Source: Planktothrix rubescens CCAP 1459/22
GTDB lineage: Bacteria; Cyanobacteriota; Cyanobacteriia; Cyanobacteriales; Microcoleaceae
Length of the DNA stretch: 64,000 nucleotides
NCBI GenBank assembly: GCA_904830895.1
Contig: LR882958.1
Location: forward strand, 496,001-560,000
Reading direction: 5' to 3'
The notes under the pieces were generated by a model, which saw only the letters and a program-made list of their open reading frames with translations, had not been told where the DNA came from and made no database searches. A program made the translations under genes and the position numbers. The number at the start of each line of letters is the position of its first letter. Position 1 is the stretch's first letter. Below, one piece after another: positions 1 to 9,732 of the stretch.

Positions 1-373
1 GAAAGGGAGCGCAGAAGTTAAAGGCTTTAAATACTTTAATCCGATCTCCCCATTTTTCTTTTAAATGTTCCTCAATTCCCACCCGTTGTTTCTCAAAAAT
101 GGCATTATGGGGAGAAATAAAATTCCCATGTTGATGACTCCATTCATGGAGATCAAACATCGCTAAAAGTTTAGCTAAAGGCGGATAGACCCAAGTGGGA
201 ACCGGGGCAAATTTAGCGGTCAAAAGGTTTAAAGCCTGTTCGTTATAATTGGCAAAGTCTTCATAACTTTCGACTTCACCATAACCCATCAGCAAAACCG
301 CAACTCGATTTTTACCCTCTGCATGGGTCGGTGCTGAATTAATTATTTCCAGTCTTTCAGGAGTCGCAACCAA
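1..373 (-). CDS. Ferrochelatase-like protein, N-terminal part (runs off the left edge)
   Basis: The minus-strand reading frame is open from position 373 to the window edge, about 124 codons. The most likely start is the TTG at 373-371 because GAGGA lies 7 nt upstream. The visible protein begins MVATPERLEI, and near residue 22 carries VAVLLMGYGEVESYEDFANY, resembling the beginning of cyanobacterial proteins of the ferrochelatase superfamily, where the first strand ends in a glycine-rich loop. Ferrochelatase inserts iron into protoporphyrin. The sequence differs from the classical HemH start (LLNLGGP), so this is either a divergent chelatase or a paralogue. The catalytic residues lie outside the window. 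The family call rests on remembered similarity. Confidence 0.6.
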   Translation of the reverse strand, partial: MVATPERLEIINSAPTHAEGKNRVAVLLMGYGEVESYEDFANYNEQALNLLTAKFAPVPTWVYPPLAKLLAMFDLHEWSHQHGNFISPHNAIFEKQRVGIEEHLKEKWGDRIKVFKAFNFCAPF

Positions 374-529
374 GTTTTTGTCCTCACGTTCAAGTGCTAC
401 TATCGAGTCCTGCTAGGGAACCGTCCCCGACGTTATCCGACGGGGGTATATCCTTTAGAATGACTCTCTTTGATAGTTTAACATCCCATACAGGGGGATG
501 GGGTAAAACAGTGAAGTAGTATCATAGCA

Positions 530-592
530 CCCATTCCCCATTCCCCATTCCCCATTCCCCATTCCCCATTCCCCATTCCCCATTCCCCATTC
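530..592. repeat. Heptanucleotide tandem array (CCCCATT)n
   Basis: About nine head-to-tail copies of a 7-bp unit read CCCCATT on the plus strand, between two genes. Arrays of related 7-bp units recur at 29003-29143, 37641-37673, 39023-39117 and 40462-40515. Such short tandemly repeated sequences are typical of filamentous cyanobacterial genomes. They have no coding role here. Confidence 0.9.
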
Positions 593-610
593 GTACTTAC
601 CCATCAACAA

Positions 611-1156
611 ATGCTATTAATTTGTCCTGGCATTCATCCACCGGAATTAACGGAATCTTTTTTAGATGGAGTTTTGGAAAATTGGAAAAATCAACAACAA
701 TTGGGAGAATTATTGATTTTTCCAACTCAAGATTATCCCGCCTATTCAAGTCTTGATATTTTTAATTTTATTGATCAAAATCATCCCAAATCTGCTATAA
801 TAATTATAGCTTTTAGTGCCGGAGTTGTCGGAGCAATTGGGGCTGCTTTAGCTTGGCAACAATTGGGGGGGGAAATTCAAGGATTGATTGCCATTGATGG
901 TTGGGGGGTTCCTTTAATCGGTAATTTCCCAATTTATCGCATCAGTCATGATTATTTTACCCATTGGAGTTCGGCATTATTAGGAGGAGGAATAGAAAGT
1001 TTTTATGCCGATCCTGCCGTTGAACATTTAGAATTATGGCGATCGCCCCAAACCACAAAAGGATGGTGGATACATCAAACCTCAACGGGATTAAAAACCG
1101 CAACTCCCACCACCGCCAGAACATTTATTCAAAATGTATTTAATAGTTTAAACTAG
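611..1156 (+). CDS. Conserved hypothetical protein, alpha/beta-hydrolase-like
   Basis: A 181-residue protein. It opens with a hydrophobic strand (MLLICPGIHP) and near residue 68 has FSAGVVGA, which looks like a GxSxG-type nucleophile elbow in degenerate form (A-F-S-A-G). This suggests a shortened alpha/beta-hydrolase fold, but a catalytic acid and histidine cannot be assigned confidently. A genuine hydrolase lies 25 bp downstream on the same strand, so the two may be co-transcribed. No signal peptide is visible. Function unknown. Confidence 0.6.
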   Translation: MLLICPGIHPPELTESFLDGVLENWKNQQQLGELLIFPTQDYPAYSSLDIFNFIDQNHPKSAIIIIAFSAGVVGAIGAALAWQQLGGEIQGLIAIDGWGVPLIGNFPIYRISHDYFTHWSSALLGGGIESFYADPAVEHLELWRSPQTTKGWWIHQTSTGLKTATPTTARTFIQNVFNSLN

Positions 1157-1181
1157 AGAAACTCATTCAATATTTAGAAAA

Positions 1182-2057
1182 ATGACTGTAGCCACAAATC
1201 CAAATAAAACCGTAATTTCTGTTAATGGAGTCGATCATTATTGTGAGTGGGTGACAACAGCCAACTCCACACCCGGAACTAAACCCGTAATGGTTTTTAT
1301 TCATGGTTGGGGAGGTTCGGGACGCTATTGGGAAAGCACCGCCCAAGCATTATCCCAGGAATTTGATTGTTTAATTTATGATTTACGCGGGTTTGGACGG
1401 TCAAATTCCTCCCCAGAGGTCACGGATAAATCACCATCAGAACGTTATGAATTAATTGAATATGCTGAAGATTTAGTCACTTTATTAGACCAGTTAAATT
1501 TAGACAAAGTTTATATCAATGCTCACTCCATGGGGGGTTCCATTGCTATGTTATTTTTAAATAAATATCCCCAGCGAGTCGAACGAGCGATTTTAACCTG
1601 TAGTGGTATCTTTGAATATGACGAAAAAACCTTTAATACCTTTCACAAATTTAGTCGTTATGTCGTCATGTTTCGCCCTAAATGGTTAACCTTAATTCCC
1701 GGGATGGATAAAATGTTTATGGCTCGGTTTTTGTATCGTCCAATTCCTCGCAATTTGAGTCAAGCCTTTTTAGAAGATTTTCTCTTAGCGGATTTTGATG
1801 CCGCCTATGGAACCGTATTAACCTCCGTTTCAAAAGCAGCAACGGAATGGCTCCCCGCAGAATTTAAAAAATTAACCGTTCCCACCCTATTAGTCGCTGG
1901 AGAATACGACCAAATTATTCCCGCAGAAATGGGAAGACAAGCCGCCACTTTAAACCCTAACGTTCAGTTAGCAATTCTCAAAGATACGGCTCATTTTCCC
2001 ATGTTAGAAGATCCCGATACTTACTTACAAAATGTCCGAGAATTTTTAGGAATTTGA
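1182..2057 (+). CDS. Alpha/beta-hydrolase fold protein
   Basis: 291 residues with the full alpha/beta-hydrolase signature. An oxyanion-hole HGWGGSGRYW lies near residue 41, the nucleophile elbow AHSMGGS with its serine near residue 116, an acid region AGEYDQIIPAE near residue 240, and the catalytic histidine in DTAHFPM near residue 267. Members of this family hydrolyse esters, haloalkanes, epoxides or C-C bonds, and the substrate cannot be read from the sequence. Without a signal peptide it should be cytoplasmic. It follows another hydrolase-like gene after 25 bp. Confidence 0.85.
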   Translation: MTVATNPNKTVISVNGVDHYCEWVTTANSTPGTKPVMVFIHGWGGSGRYWESTAQALSQEFDCLIYDLRGFGRSNSSPEVTDKSPSERYELIEYAEDLVTLLDQLNLDKVYINAHSMGGSIAMLFLNKYPQRVERAILTCSGIFEYDEKTFNTFHKFSRYVVMFRPKWLTLIPGMDKMFMARFLYRPIPRNLSQAFLEDFLLADFDAAYGTVLTSVSKAATEWLPAEFKKLTVPTLLVAGEYDQIIPAEMGRQAATLNPNVQLAILKDTAHFPMLEDPDTYLQNVREFLGI

Positions 2058-2173
2058 TTCTCAGCACTATCAAGTTTGCTAATTTTAGGTTTGCGGTTGT
2101 TGCAAACGGATTAGAATACATTAAAATAGGGAGAAACCCTGTTTTTGGTTAAAAACTTAGTTGAGCCGGAACT

Positions 2174-2842
2174 ATGACATCCTATGCAACCTCCACTGCC
2201 AGAGCCGAAATGAGCGAACTCCGGCGATTAAAAGGCTTACTTCCTCCTGAGTTGCAGAGTTGGGTGACGGTGGAAAAAACCGTCGAAGTCAACCCGCCCC
2301 TCGTCCGTTGCGAAGAAATTGGCAAGGATCAAGTCGAAATTCAAATTGACTTGGTTCGTTGGGAACAGTTGGCAATGGATCAGCGCAATCTAATATTTTG
2401 GCATGAAGTCGCCCGCATTCAAAATGATACGATTCCCAGAGATGGTTGGGAAATGGCCGCCCTCGCCATTGGTTTAGGGGGAGCGGTCGGAGAACTCTGG
2501 GTACAGGACGGACTTCTGCTGTTATTAGCCTTGGCATTATGTGGCGTTTCCGGTTATCGTCTCTATCAAAAAAATAACGGAGAACGCACATTACAGGAAT
2601 CCTTAGACGCCGATGAAAAAGCGATTTCTCTGGCCACCCGTTTCGGTTATACCCTACCCAACGCCTACAAAAGCCTAGGAAGCGCCTTAAAAACCTTAGT
2701 GGATCAAACCACTAAAAAACGCCAAAAAGCCCGTTATGAAGCTCGTTTACAAGCTCTAAAACGCAGTGCAACTAAAGCCAAAGCTAGAGTTAAAGGCGGA
2801 ACTGATACCGCCTCCTCAAGTTCGGAAAATGTATTTAATTAA
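2174..2842 (+). CDS. DUF3318 family membrane protein
   Basis: 222 residues, matching the cyanobacteria-restricted DUF3318 family: the N-terminus contains EMSELRRLKGLLPPELQSWV, followed by FWHEVARIQ near residue 75. Two hydrophobic stretches (about 93-105 and 113-128) form one or two membrane segments. The tail is strongly basic (QTTKKRQKARYEARLQALKR) and ends in a serine-rich stretch. The function of the family is unknown. An inverted repeat that could end transcription follows the gene. Confidence 0.8.
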   Translation: MTSYATSTARAEMSELRRLKGLLPPELQSWVTVEKTVEVNPPLVRCEEIGKDQVEIQIDLVRWEQLAMDQRNLIFWHEVARIQNDTIPRDGWEMAALAIGLGGAVGELWVQDGLLLLLALALCGVSGYRLYQKNNGERTLQESLDADEKAISLATRFGYTLPNAYKSLGSALKTLVDQTTKKRQKARYEARLQALKRSATKAKARVKGGTDTASSSSENVFN

Positions 2843-2864
2843 TTGATAGTGATCATTCTTTCGA

Positions 2865-2894
2865 GGGTGCGTTAAATTAAATGTTGACGCACCC
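2865..2894. terminator. Hairpin after the DUF3318 gene
   Basis: GGGTGCGT at 2865-2872 pairs with ACGCACCC at 2887-2894 around a short AT-rich loop. It sits 23 bp behind the stop codon at 2842. There is no clean run of T after it, so it is either an imperfect terminator or a dispersed repeat of the kind common between genes in this genome. Confidence 0.45.
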
Positions 2895-3018
2895 TGAAAT
2901 TTTGGTTTTAAAGTAATAAAAAATAGTCAATAAAGAGGATTACGCAGATTAACACAAATTAGAATCCGTGAAATCCGTGAAATCCTCTTAAATCCGTGAT
3001 ACCTGTTCCCTATTATTT

Positions 3019-4020
3019 ATGTCTATTATCATTGCTGAACAGCTAAGTAAAGTTTATCCCGTCGCCATCAAAGAACCTGGATTTAAAGGAACCATTCGCC
3101 ATTTTTTCCAACGAACTTATCAGAATATACAAGCGGTTAAAGAAGTTTCTTTTAAAATTGAATCGGGGGAAGTAGTTGGATTTTTAGGAGCTAATGGAGC
3201 CGGAAAAACCACAACATTAAAAATGTTAACGGGGTTAATTTATCCCTCTAGCGGATTTGTGGAAGTTGCCCATCATAATCCTTTTAAACGTCAATCTAAG
3301 TTTTTACAACAAATTACCCTGGTTATGGGGCAAAAACAACAGTTAATCTGGGATTTACCCGCCTTAGATTCTTTGAGAATTAATGCCGCAGTTTATGGAA
3401 TTTCTGATAGTGAATATCGTCAACGGGTAGGGGAATTAACCGAGATGTTATCCCTAGAAGGAAAGTTAAAACAACCCGTGCGAAAACTGTCTTTAGGGGA
3501 ACGCATGAAGGTGGAATTAATGGCGGCTTTATTACATCGTCCTCAAGTCTTATTTTTAGATGAACCTACCTTGGGATTAGATGTTAATGCTCAAGTCAGT
3601 GTTCGGGAATTTTTAGCTGAATATAATCGTCGTTATCAAGCTACAATTTTGTTAACCAGTCACTATATGGCTGATATTACAGCATTGTGTAAACGGGTGA
3701 TTTTAATTCATCAAGGACAGTTAATTTATGATGGTAGTTTAGAGGGGTTATTAGAACAATTTTCTCCCTATAGAGAAGTTAAAATTGAATTAGAACATTC
3801 TTCTCCTGAAGTATTAGAAAGTTGTCGTCAGAAATTATTAACCTATGCAGAAATTGAATCTATGGAGGGTCAAGTTGTGCGCTTATTAGTCAAGCGGGAT
3901 ACCTTAACTACAACGGTCGCTAAAATATTAGCGGAATTCAATATACTAGATTTAACCGTGAGTGACCCTCCGATTGAAAATGTAATTGGGCGAGTTTTTC
4001 GGGCTGGGGTTGTTGATTAA
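3019..4020 (+). CDS. ABC-2 type transporter ATP-binding protein
   Basis: 333 residues. Walker A GANGAGKTTT lies near residue 58, the Q-loop region around MGQKQQ near residue 110, the signature LSLGERMKVEL near residue 156, Walker B VLFLDEPTLGLD near residue 176, and the switch histidine in LTSHYMAD near residue 212. An extra C-terminal domain of about 90 residues is typical of the NatA/DrrA-like exporter ATPases that work with ABC-2 permeases. No permease gene is adjacent: the next gene is sufS on the other strand, so this ATPase must work with a partner encoded elsewhere. Confidence 0.85.
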   Translation: MSIIIAEQLSKVYPVAIKEPGFKGTIRHFFQRTYQNIQAVKEVSFKIESGEVVGFLGANGAGKTTTLKMLTGLIYPSSGFVEVAHHNPFKRQSKFLQQITLVMGQKQQLIWDLPALDSLRINAAVYGISDSEYRQRVGELTEMLSLEGKLKQPVRKLSLGERMKVELMAALLHRPQVLFLDEPTLGLDVNAQVSVREFLAEYNRRYQATILLTSHYMADITALCKRVILIHQGQLIYDGSLEGLLEQFSPYREVKIELEHSSPEVLESCRQKLLTYAEIESMEGQVVRLLVKRDTLTTTVAKILAEFNILDLTVSDPPIENVIGRVFRAGVVD

Positions 4021-4059
4021 AATAGATTCAATATTCCCCATTCCCTCTTAAATTATGTA

Positions 4060-5328
4060 TTAACCCATTATTTCTTTAAAAAATGCGATCGCATCCTTTA
4101 ATGCTACAATAAAAACATCAATTTCTTGTTTAGTATTGTAGAAATATAAACTCGCTCTGGCGCTAGAATTTAAGCCTAAATAACGATGTAAGGGTTGGGT
4201 ACAATGATGTCCTGAACGAATAGCAACCCCGGCATCATCTAACATAGTTGATAAATCATTGGCATGAATCCCATCCACGCTAAAAGAAGCTAAGGCGGCT
4301 CTCCCTTCTCCCTTAGCATTGGGTTGGGGGCCATAAAGTTTTAATTCGGGAATTTCTCGCAATCTTTCAAATAAATAGGCGGTTAATTCATGCTCATAAT
4401 CTTCTATTTTATCCATACCAATTAATGTTAAATAATCAATAGCCGCACCCAAAGCAATTGCTTCTCCAATCGCCGGAGTTCCCGCTTCAAATTTATGGGG
4501 TAATGCTCCCACCGTGAAATGATCTAAAAACACTTCATCAATCATTTCTCCTCCCCCAAAAAACGGTGGCATGGCTTCTAATACCTCTAATTTGCCATAT
4601 AAAAATCCGATACCCGTAGGAGCGCACATTTTATGACCCGATGCCACTAACCAATCACAATCAATTTTCTGCACATCTAGGGCGGTGTGGGGCGCACTTT
4701 GGCAGGCATCAATTAATACTTTTGCGCCGTATTTATGAGCAATTTGAGTAATTTCTTCAATGGGATTAATACAACCTAATGTATTAGAAATATGCACAAC
4801 CGAAACTAATTTAGTTTTGTCTGAAATTAAGGTTTTAAATTGTTCTAAATCAAATTCTTGAGTTTCTGTTAACTCGACAAATTTAATCACCGCTCCGGTT
4901 TTTTTTGCGACCATTTGCCAAGGAACTAAATTACTATGATGTTCCATAACACTGAGAATAATTTCATCTCCGGTTTTTAAGGTATTTAATCCCCAAGAAT
5001 AGGCTACAATATTAATAGCTTCACTGGCATTGCGGGTATAAACAATTTCTTTATAGGATTTAGCCTTAATAAATTGGGCAACTTTCACCCGAGCCGCTTC
5101 ATAGGTATCCGTTGCTTTTGCACTTAACGCATGAACCCCTCGATGCACATTAGAATTATAATTTCGATAATAGTCTTGCAGGGCATTTAATACCGCTAAG
5201 GGTTTTTGAGAAGTTGCCGCATTATCTAAATAAACTAAGGGATGACCGTTGACTTCCTGATGTAAAATTGGGAAATCTTGACGAACAATTTCAGCGAAGG
5301 TTTTTTCTTGAGTTAACATCATTTTCAA
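4060..5328 (-). CDS. sufS: Cysteine desulfurase SufS
   Basis: 422 residues of the class V aminotransferase fold. The PLP lysine is in [11 protein letters not shown] near residue 233, and the catalytic cysteine in [10 protein letters not shown] near residue 374. The sequence has the SufS group II features, including [13 protein letters not shown]. It takes sulfur from L-cysteine as a persulfide for Fe-S cluster assembly on SufBCD. It is the last gene of sufBCDS. ATGs at 5328, 5322 and 5319 are possible starts (MKMMLTQEK). A hairpin repeat array fills the 240-bp gap to sufD, so its expression may be uncoupled from the upstream genes. Confidence 0.96.
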   Translation of the reverse strand: MKMMLTQEKTFAEIVRQDFPILHQEVNGHPLVYLDNAATSQKPLAVLNALQDYYRNYNSNVHRGVHALSAKATDTYEAARVKVAQFIKAKSYKEIVYTRNASEAINIVAYSWGLNTLKTGDEIILSVMEHHSNLVPWQMVAKKTGAVIKFVELTETQEFDLEQFKTLISDKTKLVSVVHISNTLGCINPIEEITQIAHKYGAKVLIDACQSAPHTALDVQKIDCDWLVASGHKMCAPTGIGFLYGKLEVLEAMPPFFGGGEMIDEVFLDHFTVGALPHKFEAGTPAIGEAIALGAAIDYLTLIGMDKIEDYEHELTAYLFERLREIPELKLYGPQPNAKGEGRAALASFSVDGIHANDLSTMLDDAGVAIRSGHHCTQPLHRYLGLNSSARASLYFYNTKQEIDVFIVALKDAIAFFKEIMG

Positions 5329-5358
5329 TATCCTTTAATAAAATTTATACGGCCTTTT

Positions 5359-5568
5359 GTTGTTGGGCTTTAGCCCACTCTTTATGTTGTTGGGCTTTAG
5401 CCCACTCTTTATGTTGTTGGGCTTTAGCCCACTCTTTATGTTGTTGGGCTTTAGCCCACTCTTTATGTTGTTGGGCTTTAGCCCACTCTTTATGTTGTTG
5501 GGCTTTAAGCCCACTCTTTATGTTGTTGGGCTTTAGCACTAATCAAGAGTGGGCTAAAGCCCAACAAC
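5359..5568. repeat. 27-bp tandem hairpin repeat array between sufD and sufS
   Basis: Five exact 27-bp units start at 5359, 5386, 5413, 5440 and 5467; a sixth from 5494 is 28 bp because of one extra A; a partial unit begins at 5522. Each contains the palindrome GGGCTTTAGCCC. At 5547-5568 the sequence turns round (GAGTGGGCTAAAGCCCAAC), so the whole array can also fold back on itself. Frames through it encode low-complexity WAKAQQHKE or CCWALAHSL peptides, which I regard as artefacts. Confidence 0.95.
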
Positions 5569-5570
5569 GG

Positions 5571-6938
5571 TTAACTGAAGTCAGTGCGACAGGAAACGCA
5601 ACGGGATAAAACTTGGGTTAAGGTTTCTGATGGTAATTTGCCTAAAATTTCTGCTGCAAAAGCATCAATTAAGAGGTGACGACTCATCTGTTCACTTAAC
5701 CCCCGACTCCGCAAATAGAAGACTTCATCTGCTTCTAATTGACTGACGGTAGCACCGTGAGAACATTTAACATTATCCGCCACAATTTCTAACTGGGGTT
5801 TAGTGTCTATTCTTCCTTTTGAAGATAGCAATAAATTCCGACTCAATTGATTAGCATTGGTAAACTGTGCTGTTTGTGGTACAAATACTTTACCATTAAA
5901 AATGCCATGCGCCTTGTCGTCAATAATACATTTATGTACTTGATTAAATGTACCATGTTGATGATTCAGCATCATGGAACTGTGGGTATCAGCTAACTGT
6001 TGACTCCCAATTAAGGTTAATCCATTCAGGGTTGTTTCCGTCCCTTCTCCCCGTTGATAAACCTCTAAATTATGGCGAGATAGTTTAGCTCCTAAACTAA
6101 TTGCATGGCAAGTATAGCGACTATTTCGAGCTTGAAAAACCGCGTTTTTACCAATGTGAAATGCAGATCCAGATCCCCGTTGTAGCCTGGTATGATTGAC
6201 TTGAGCGTTTTCTTCTAGGTAGATTTCTGTTACCGCATTGGTAAAATAGGGTTGAACTTTTACCTGATCAGAACATCCAAAAATGTCCGCCGTGGCATAA
6301 TGTTCAATAAAGGTTATTGAACTGCCAGTTTCTGCTACAATTAGCGCACGGGGTTGATTGACCACCGGAGTATTATCCGGTAGGCCAATAAATAATAAAT
6401 GAATCGGGTCTTCAAGAATTTTATTTTTGTCAACCCAAAGGACAGCGGCATCCTTTAACCCGGTGGAATTAAGTGTAGCAAAAACGTCTTGATTTCCCTG
6501 TTGTTGACTGAGATAGTCAGGAAGACGATCTCTAAATTGTTCGGGAAGTTCTGCTAAATTCCCAATAAAAATACCATCGGGAATTTCTGTAATATCAGAG
6601 AGATGGGGGGCATAAATTCCATTAACAAATACTATCCGTTTATGTTCAGATTCGGGTAGAATTAAAGAAGCGATCGCTTGATTTTCTAACTGAACAAAAT
6701 TAGCCATTTTAAAACGATTGGCTAATAAAGGAGATAAATCGGTAAACCGCCATTCTTCATCCCGTTTTGTTGGAATTTCTAATTCCTTAATCCAAGTTAA
6801 AGCATGATCTCGAATCTCTTGCAATTGACCGGAAATTTGAGAGGGAAGCGAAGGCTCAGAAAGTCCTCCTTGAATTTGTTCTAACAGATGGTTTAAATAG
6901 GACACTTCCTGTGTTTCTGTGATGGTAATATTATTCAT
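5571..6938 (-). CDS. sufD: Fe-S cluster scaffold component SufD
   Basis: 455 residues with the SufB/SufD beta-helix core in the C-terminal two thirds, including SSKGRIDTKPQLEIVADNVK and CSHGATVSQLEADEVFYLRS. SufD forms the SufBC2D complex that builds Fe-S clusters. The conserved histidine of this family is in KCSHGATV near residue 365. Its ATG (6938-6936) overlaps the last base of the sufC stop codon, which indicates translational coupling. Confidence 0.95.
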   Translation of the reverse strand: MNNITITETQEVSYLNHLLEQIQGGLSEPSLPSQISGQLQEIRDHALTWIKELEIPTKRDEEWRFTDLSPLLANRFKMANFVQLENQAIASLILPESEHKRIVFVNGIYAPHLSDITEIPDGIFIGNLAELPEQFRDRLPDYLSQQQGNQDVFATLNSTGLKDAAVLWVDKNKILEDPIHLLFIGLPDNTPVVNQPRALIVAETGSSITFIEHYATADIFGCSDQVKVQPYFTNAVTEIYLEENAQVNHTRLQRGSGSAFHIGKNAVFQARNSRYTCHAISLGAKLSRHNLEVYQRGEGTETTLNGLTLIGSQQLADTHSSMMLNHQHGTFNQVHKCIIDDKAHGIFNGKVFVPQTAQFTNANQLSRNLLLSSKGRIDTKPQLEIVADNVKCSHGATVSQLEADEVFYLRSRGLSEQMSRHLLIDAFAAEILGKLPSETLTQVLSRCVSCRTDFS

Positions 6939-7720
6939 TAAACCCCCACCATGGACGCAGAAACAACATCATCATAACCCTGTTCTTCCAATTCTAAAGC
7001 CAGTTCTTTTGTGCCTGTTTTAATAATTCGTCCATCCGATACAACATGAACAAAATCCGGTACAATATAATCTAATAACCGTTGATAATGGGTAATCAAT
7101 AATAGAGCGTTATTTTCATTGGCTAATTGATTAACTCCACTGGCAACAATTCGCAACGCATCAATATCTAACCCGGAATCTGTTTCGTCTAAAATCGCTA
7201 ATTTTGGTTCTAATAACGCCATTTGTAAAATTTCATTGCGTTTTTTCTCACCCCCAGAAAAACCTTCATTAACACTGCGTTCTAAAAATTCATCCCGCAT
7301 TTTCACAATATCTAGTTTTTCTCGGACTAATTCATCAAAATCAAAGGCATCTAATTCTTCAATTCCTTTATGTTTTTGATGGGCATTATAGGCAACCCTC
7401 AAAAAGTCTAAATTACTCACCCCCGGAATTTCAATCGGATATTGAAACGCTAAGAAAATACCCGCTAAAGCTCGTTCTTCCGGTGCTAATTCTAATAAAT
7501 TTTGACCTAAAAAACTAATTTCTCCTCCGGTGACTTGGTAGCTGGGATGTCCGCTTAAAACCTTAGAAAAAGTGCTTTTTCCCGAACCATTTAAACCCAT
7601 AATAGCATGAATCTCTCCGGCTTTTACTTCTAAATTAAAGCCTTTAAGGATTTCCTTATCTTCAATATTAGCCGTTAAATTTTTAACGGATAGAATAATT
7701 TCGCTGTTTTCTTTAATCAT
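6938..7720 (-). CDS. sufC: Fe-S assembly ATPase SufC
   Basis: 260 residues of an ABC-type ATPase: Walker [10 protein letters not shown] near residue 41, signature [11 protein letters not shown] near residue 154, Walker [13 protein letters not shown] near residue 174. These are the diagnostic SufC variants (ETDSGLD rather than EPTSGLD). It is a soluble ATPase that drives conformational change in SufBCD and has no transport role. It overlaps sufD by one base downstream. It is separated from sufB by 421 bp holding three copies of a 129-bp repeat, an unusually wide gap for this operon. Confidence 0.97.
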   Translation of the reverse strand: MIKENSEIILSVKNLTANIEDKEILKGFNLEVKAGEIHAIMGLNGSGKSTFSKVLSGHPSYQVTGGEISFLGQNLLELAPEERALAGIFLAFQYPIEIPGVSNLDFLRVAYNAHQKHKGIEELDAFDFDELVREKLDIVKMRDEFLERSVNEGFSGGEKKRNEILQMALLEPKLAILDETDSGLDIDALRIVASGVNQLANENNALLLITHYQRLLDYIVPDFVHVVSDGRIIKTGTKELALELEEQGYDDVVSASMVGV

Positions 7721-7746
7721 GGTTTTATGTTGTTAGATTTAGGACT

Positions 7747-8130
7747 TTTTTCCCTCGTTCCCTGGTTCTACCAGGGAATGTATTTAGGAGGCTCCGCCTC
7801 CTTTTTTGACTAGAGGCAGAGCCTCTACTTTTCATTTCTAGGTAGAACCTAGAAACGAGGGGGAAGGGAATGATTTTTTTCCCTCGTTCCCTGGTTCTAC
7901 CAGGGAATGTATTTAGGAGGCTCCGCCTCCTTTTTTGACTAGAGGCAGAGCCTCTACTTTTCATTTCTAGGTAGAACCTAGAAACGAGGGGGAAGGGAAT
8001 GATTTTTTTCCCTCATTCCCTGGTTCTACCAGGGAATGTGTTTAGGAGGCTCCGCCTCCTTTTTTGACTAGAGGCAGAGCCTCTAGTTTTCATTTCTAGG
8101 TAGAACCTAGAAACGAGGGAAGCGAGGGGG
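7747..8130. repeat. Three tandem copies of a 129-bp repeat between sufB and sufC
   Basis: The motif CCCTCGTTCCCTGGTTC recurs at about 7752 and 7881, and with one change at 8010, giving a period of 129 bp. Each unit contains several palindromes: TTCCCTGGTtctACCAGGGAA, AGGCTCCGCCT, GAGGCAGAGCCTC and TTTCTAGGTagaACCTAGAAA. The ends CCCTCGTTCC and GAAACGAGGG are complementary, so a whole unit can fold into one structure. A shorter relative lies at 51439-51492. It is noncoding. Confidence 0.95.
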
Positions 8131-8141
8131 AAAGGTAATGA

Positions 8142-9578
8142 TTAACCAACAGTTCCTTCTAATTTCAAGCTCAATAATTTATCAGCTTCGACGGCAAATT
8201 CCATCGGCAATTTACTGAACACATCTTTACAGAAACCGCTAATCATCATTGATATAGCATCCTCGGCGGAAATACCCCGTTGGGAAAAATAGAAAAGTTG
8301 GTCTTCTCCTATTTTAGAAGTGGACGCTTCGTGTTCAACTTTAGCACTATTATTTTCCACTTGAATATAGGGAAAAGTATTAGCTTGCGCCCTATCTCCG
8401 ATTAACATAGAATCACATTGAGAATAATTTCTCGCGCCTGCCGCTTTCGGCCCCATTTTAACTAAACCCCGATAACTATTGGAGGATTTCCCGGCAGAAA
8501 TTCCTTTAGAAATAATCGTGCTCCGGGTATTTTTACCAATATGGATCATTTTGGTTCCGGTGTCCGCTTGTTGTTTATTATTAGTCAGCGCAACAGAATA
8601 AAATTCTCCTACGGAATTATCCCCCACTAATAGACAACTGGGATATTTCCAAGTAATAGCAGACCCGGTTTCTACCTGTGTCCAAGAAATCTTAGAATTG
8701 ACTCCTTTACATAATCCCCGTTTAGTAACAAAGTTGTAAATTCCGCCCTTGCCTTCTTCATCTCCGGCGTACCAATTTTGCACCGTTGAATATTTGATTT
8801 CCGCATTATCTAAAGTTACCAATTCTACTACAGCCGCGTGCAGTTGATTCGTGTCAAACATCGGGGCGGTACAACCTTCTAAATAGGTGACAGAACTGCC
8901 TGCTTCTGCTACAATTAAGGTGCGTTCAAACTGTCCAGAATCTCCATTATTAATCCGAAAATAGGTAGACAAATCCATCGGACATTGTACCCCTTTCGGA
9001 ATATAAACAAATGACCCATCACTAAACACGGCAGAATTCAACGCCGCGAAGAAGTTATCGGCAACGGGAACAACGCTACCTAAATATTTTTCAATCAGTT
9101 CAGGATGTTCTTTAACTGCTTCAGAAATTGAACAAAAAATTACCCCATCTTCAGCTAATTTTTCTTTAAAGGTGGTGGCAATAGAAACACTATCAAAAAC
9201 CGCATCAACGGCTACATTAGACAGGCGTTTTTGTTCGTTTAAAGGAATGCCTAATTTTTCAAAGGTTTCTAATAAAGTCGGGTCAACTTCGTCTAAACTG
9301 GTTTTTTTCTGTTCAACTTTGGGCGCGGAATAGTAGATAATAGATTGATAGTCAATGGCCGGATAGTTGACATGAGGCCAAGTGGGTTCCGCCATTTTTA
9401 GCCATTGCTTATAGGCTCGTAAACGGAAGTTGAGCATGAATTCTGGCTCGTTTTTTTTAGCTGAAATCAGGCGGACAACATCCTCACTGAGTCCACGGGG
9501 TATGGTGTCTGACTCAATATCGGTGACAAAGCCGTATTTGTACGGTTGGTTGACCAGGGTTTTAACGGAAGCACTCAT
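8142..9578 (-). CDS. sufB: Fe-S cluster scaffold protein SufB
   Basis: 478 residues, the usual length. The beta-helix core contains [20 protein letters not shown] near residue 195 and [19 protein letters not shown] near residue 235. SufB receives sulfur from SufS and assembles the [4Fe-4S] cluster in the SufBC2D complex. It is the first gene of sufBCDS and is transcribed divergently from sufR. The operator between them lies 58 bp before its start. The start ATG at 9578-9576 gives the normal N-terminus. Confidence 0.97.
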   Translation of the reverse strand: MSASVKTLVNQPYKYGFVTDIESDTIPRGLSEDVVRLISAKKNEPEFMLNFRLRAYKQWLKMAEPTWPHVNYPAIDYQSIIYYSAPKVEQKKTSLDEVDPTLLETFEKLGIPLNEQKRLSNVAVDAVFDSVSIATTFKEKLAEDGVIFCSISEAVKEHPELIEKYLGSVVPVADNFFAALNSAVFSDGSFVYIPKGVQCPMDLSTYFRINNGDSGQFERTLIVAEAGSSVTYLEGCTAPMFDTNQLHAAVVELVTLDNAEIKYSTVQNWYAGDEEGKGGIYNFVTKRGLCKGVNSKISWTQVETGSAITWKYPSCLLVGDNSVGEFYSVALTNNKQQADTGTKMIHIGKNTRSTIISKGISAGKSSNSYRGLVKMGPKAAGARNYSQCDSMLIGDRAQANTFPYIQVENNSAKVEHEASTSKIGEDQLFYFSQRGISAEDAISMMISGFCKDVFSKLPMEFAVEADKLLSLKLEGTVG

Positions 9579-9635
9579 AAGGTTAAATTTAGTTTTCGAT
9601 GGTTCTCAACGGATGACAGACGGGTGGTAGGCTGT

Positions 9636-9667
9636 AGACTTAAGCAACAGATTTGTTACTTAAGTCT
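9636..9667. promoter_or_regulatory. SufR operator between sufB and sufR
   Basis: A 32-bp palindrome: AGACTTAAG (9636-9644), CAAC (9645-9648), a 6-base spacer, GTTA (9655-9658), CTTAAGTCT (9659-9667). The only mismatch between the arms is in the CAAC/GTTA pair. Known SufR sites in cyanobacteria follow CAAC-N6-GTTG, so this fits with one change. The position between divergent sufB and sufR supports repression of both. Confidence 0.8.
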
Positions 9668-9732
9668 ATTTTAGGCTACATTAACAATAAGTGTATTGTC
9701 AAAGTCCAAATTCATTAATTTTTGTTAAGAAG

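Noticed and set aside
5268-5609. Reading frames (CCWALAHSL and WAKAQQHKE) across the sufD-sufS gap as repeat proteins
   Set aside because: They are translations of a 27-bp hairpin array with no ribosome-binding site, and both strands are open only because of the repeat.
7725-7964. A 79-residue frame between sufB and sufC
   Set aside because: It is made of two copies of the 129-bp noncoding repeat.
5359-8130. The repeat arrays in the suf operon as CRISPR arrays
   Set aside because: Units are head-to-tail without unique spacers and there are no cas genes in the window.
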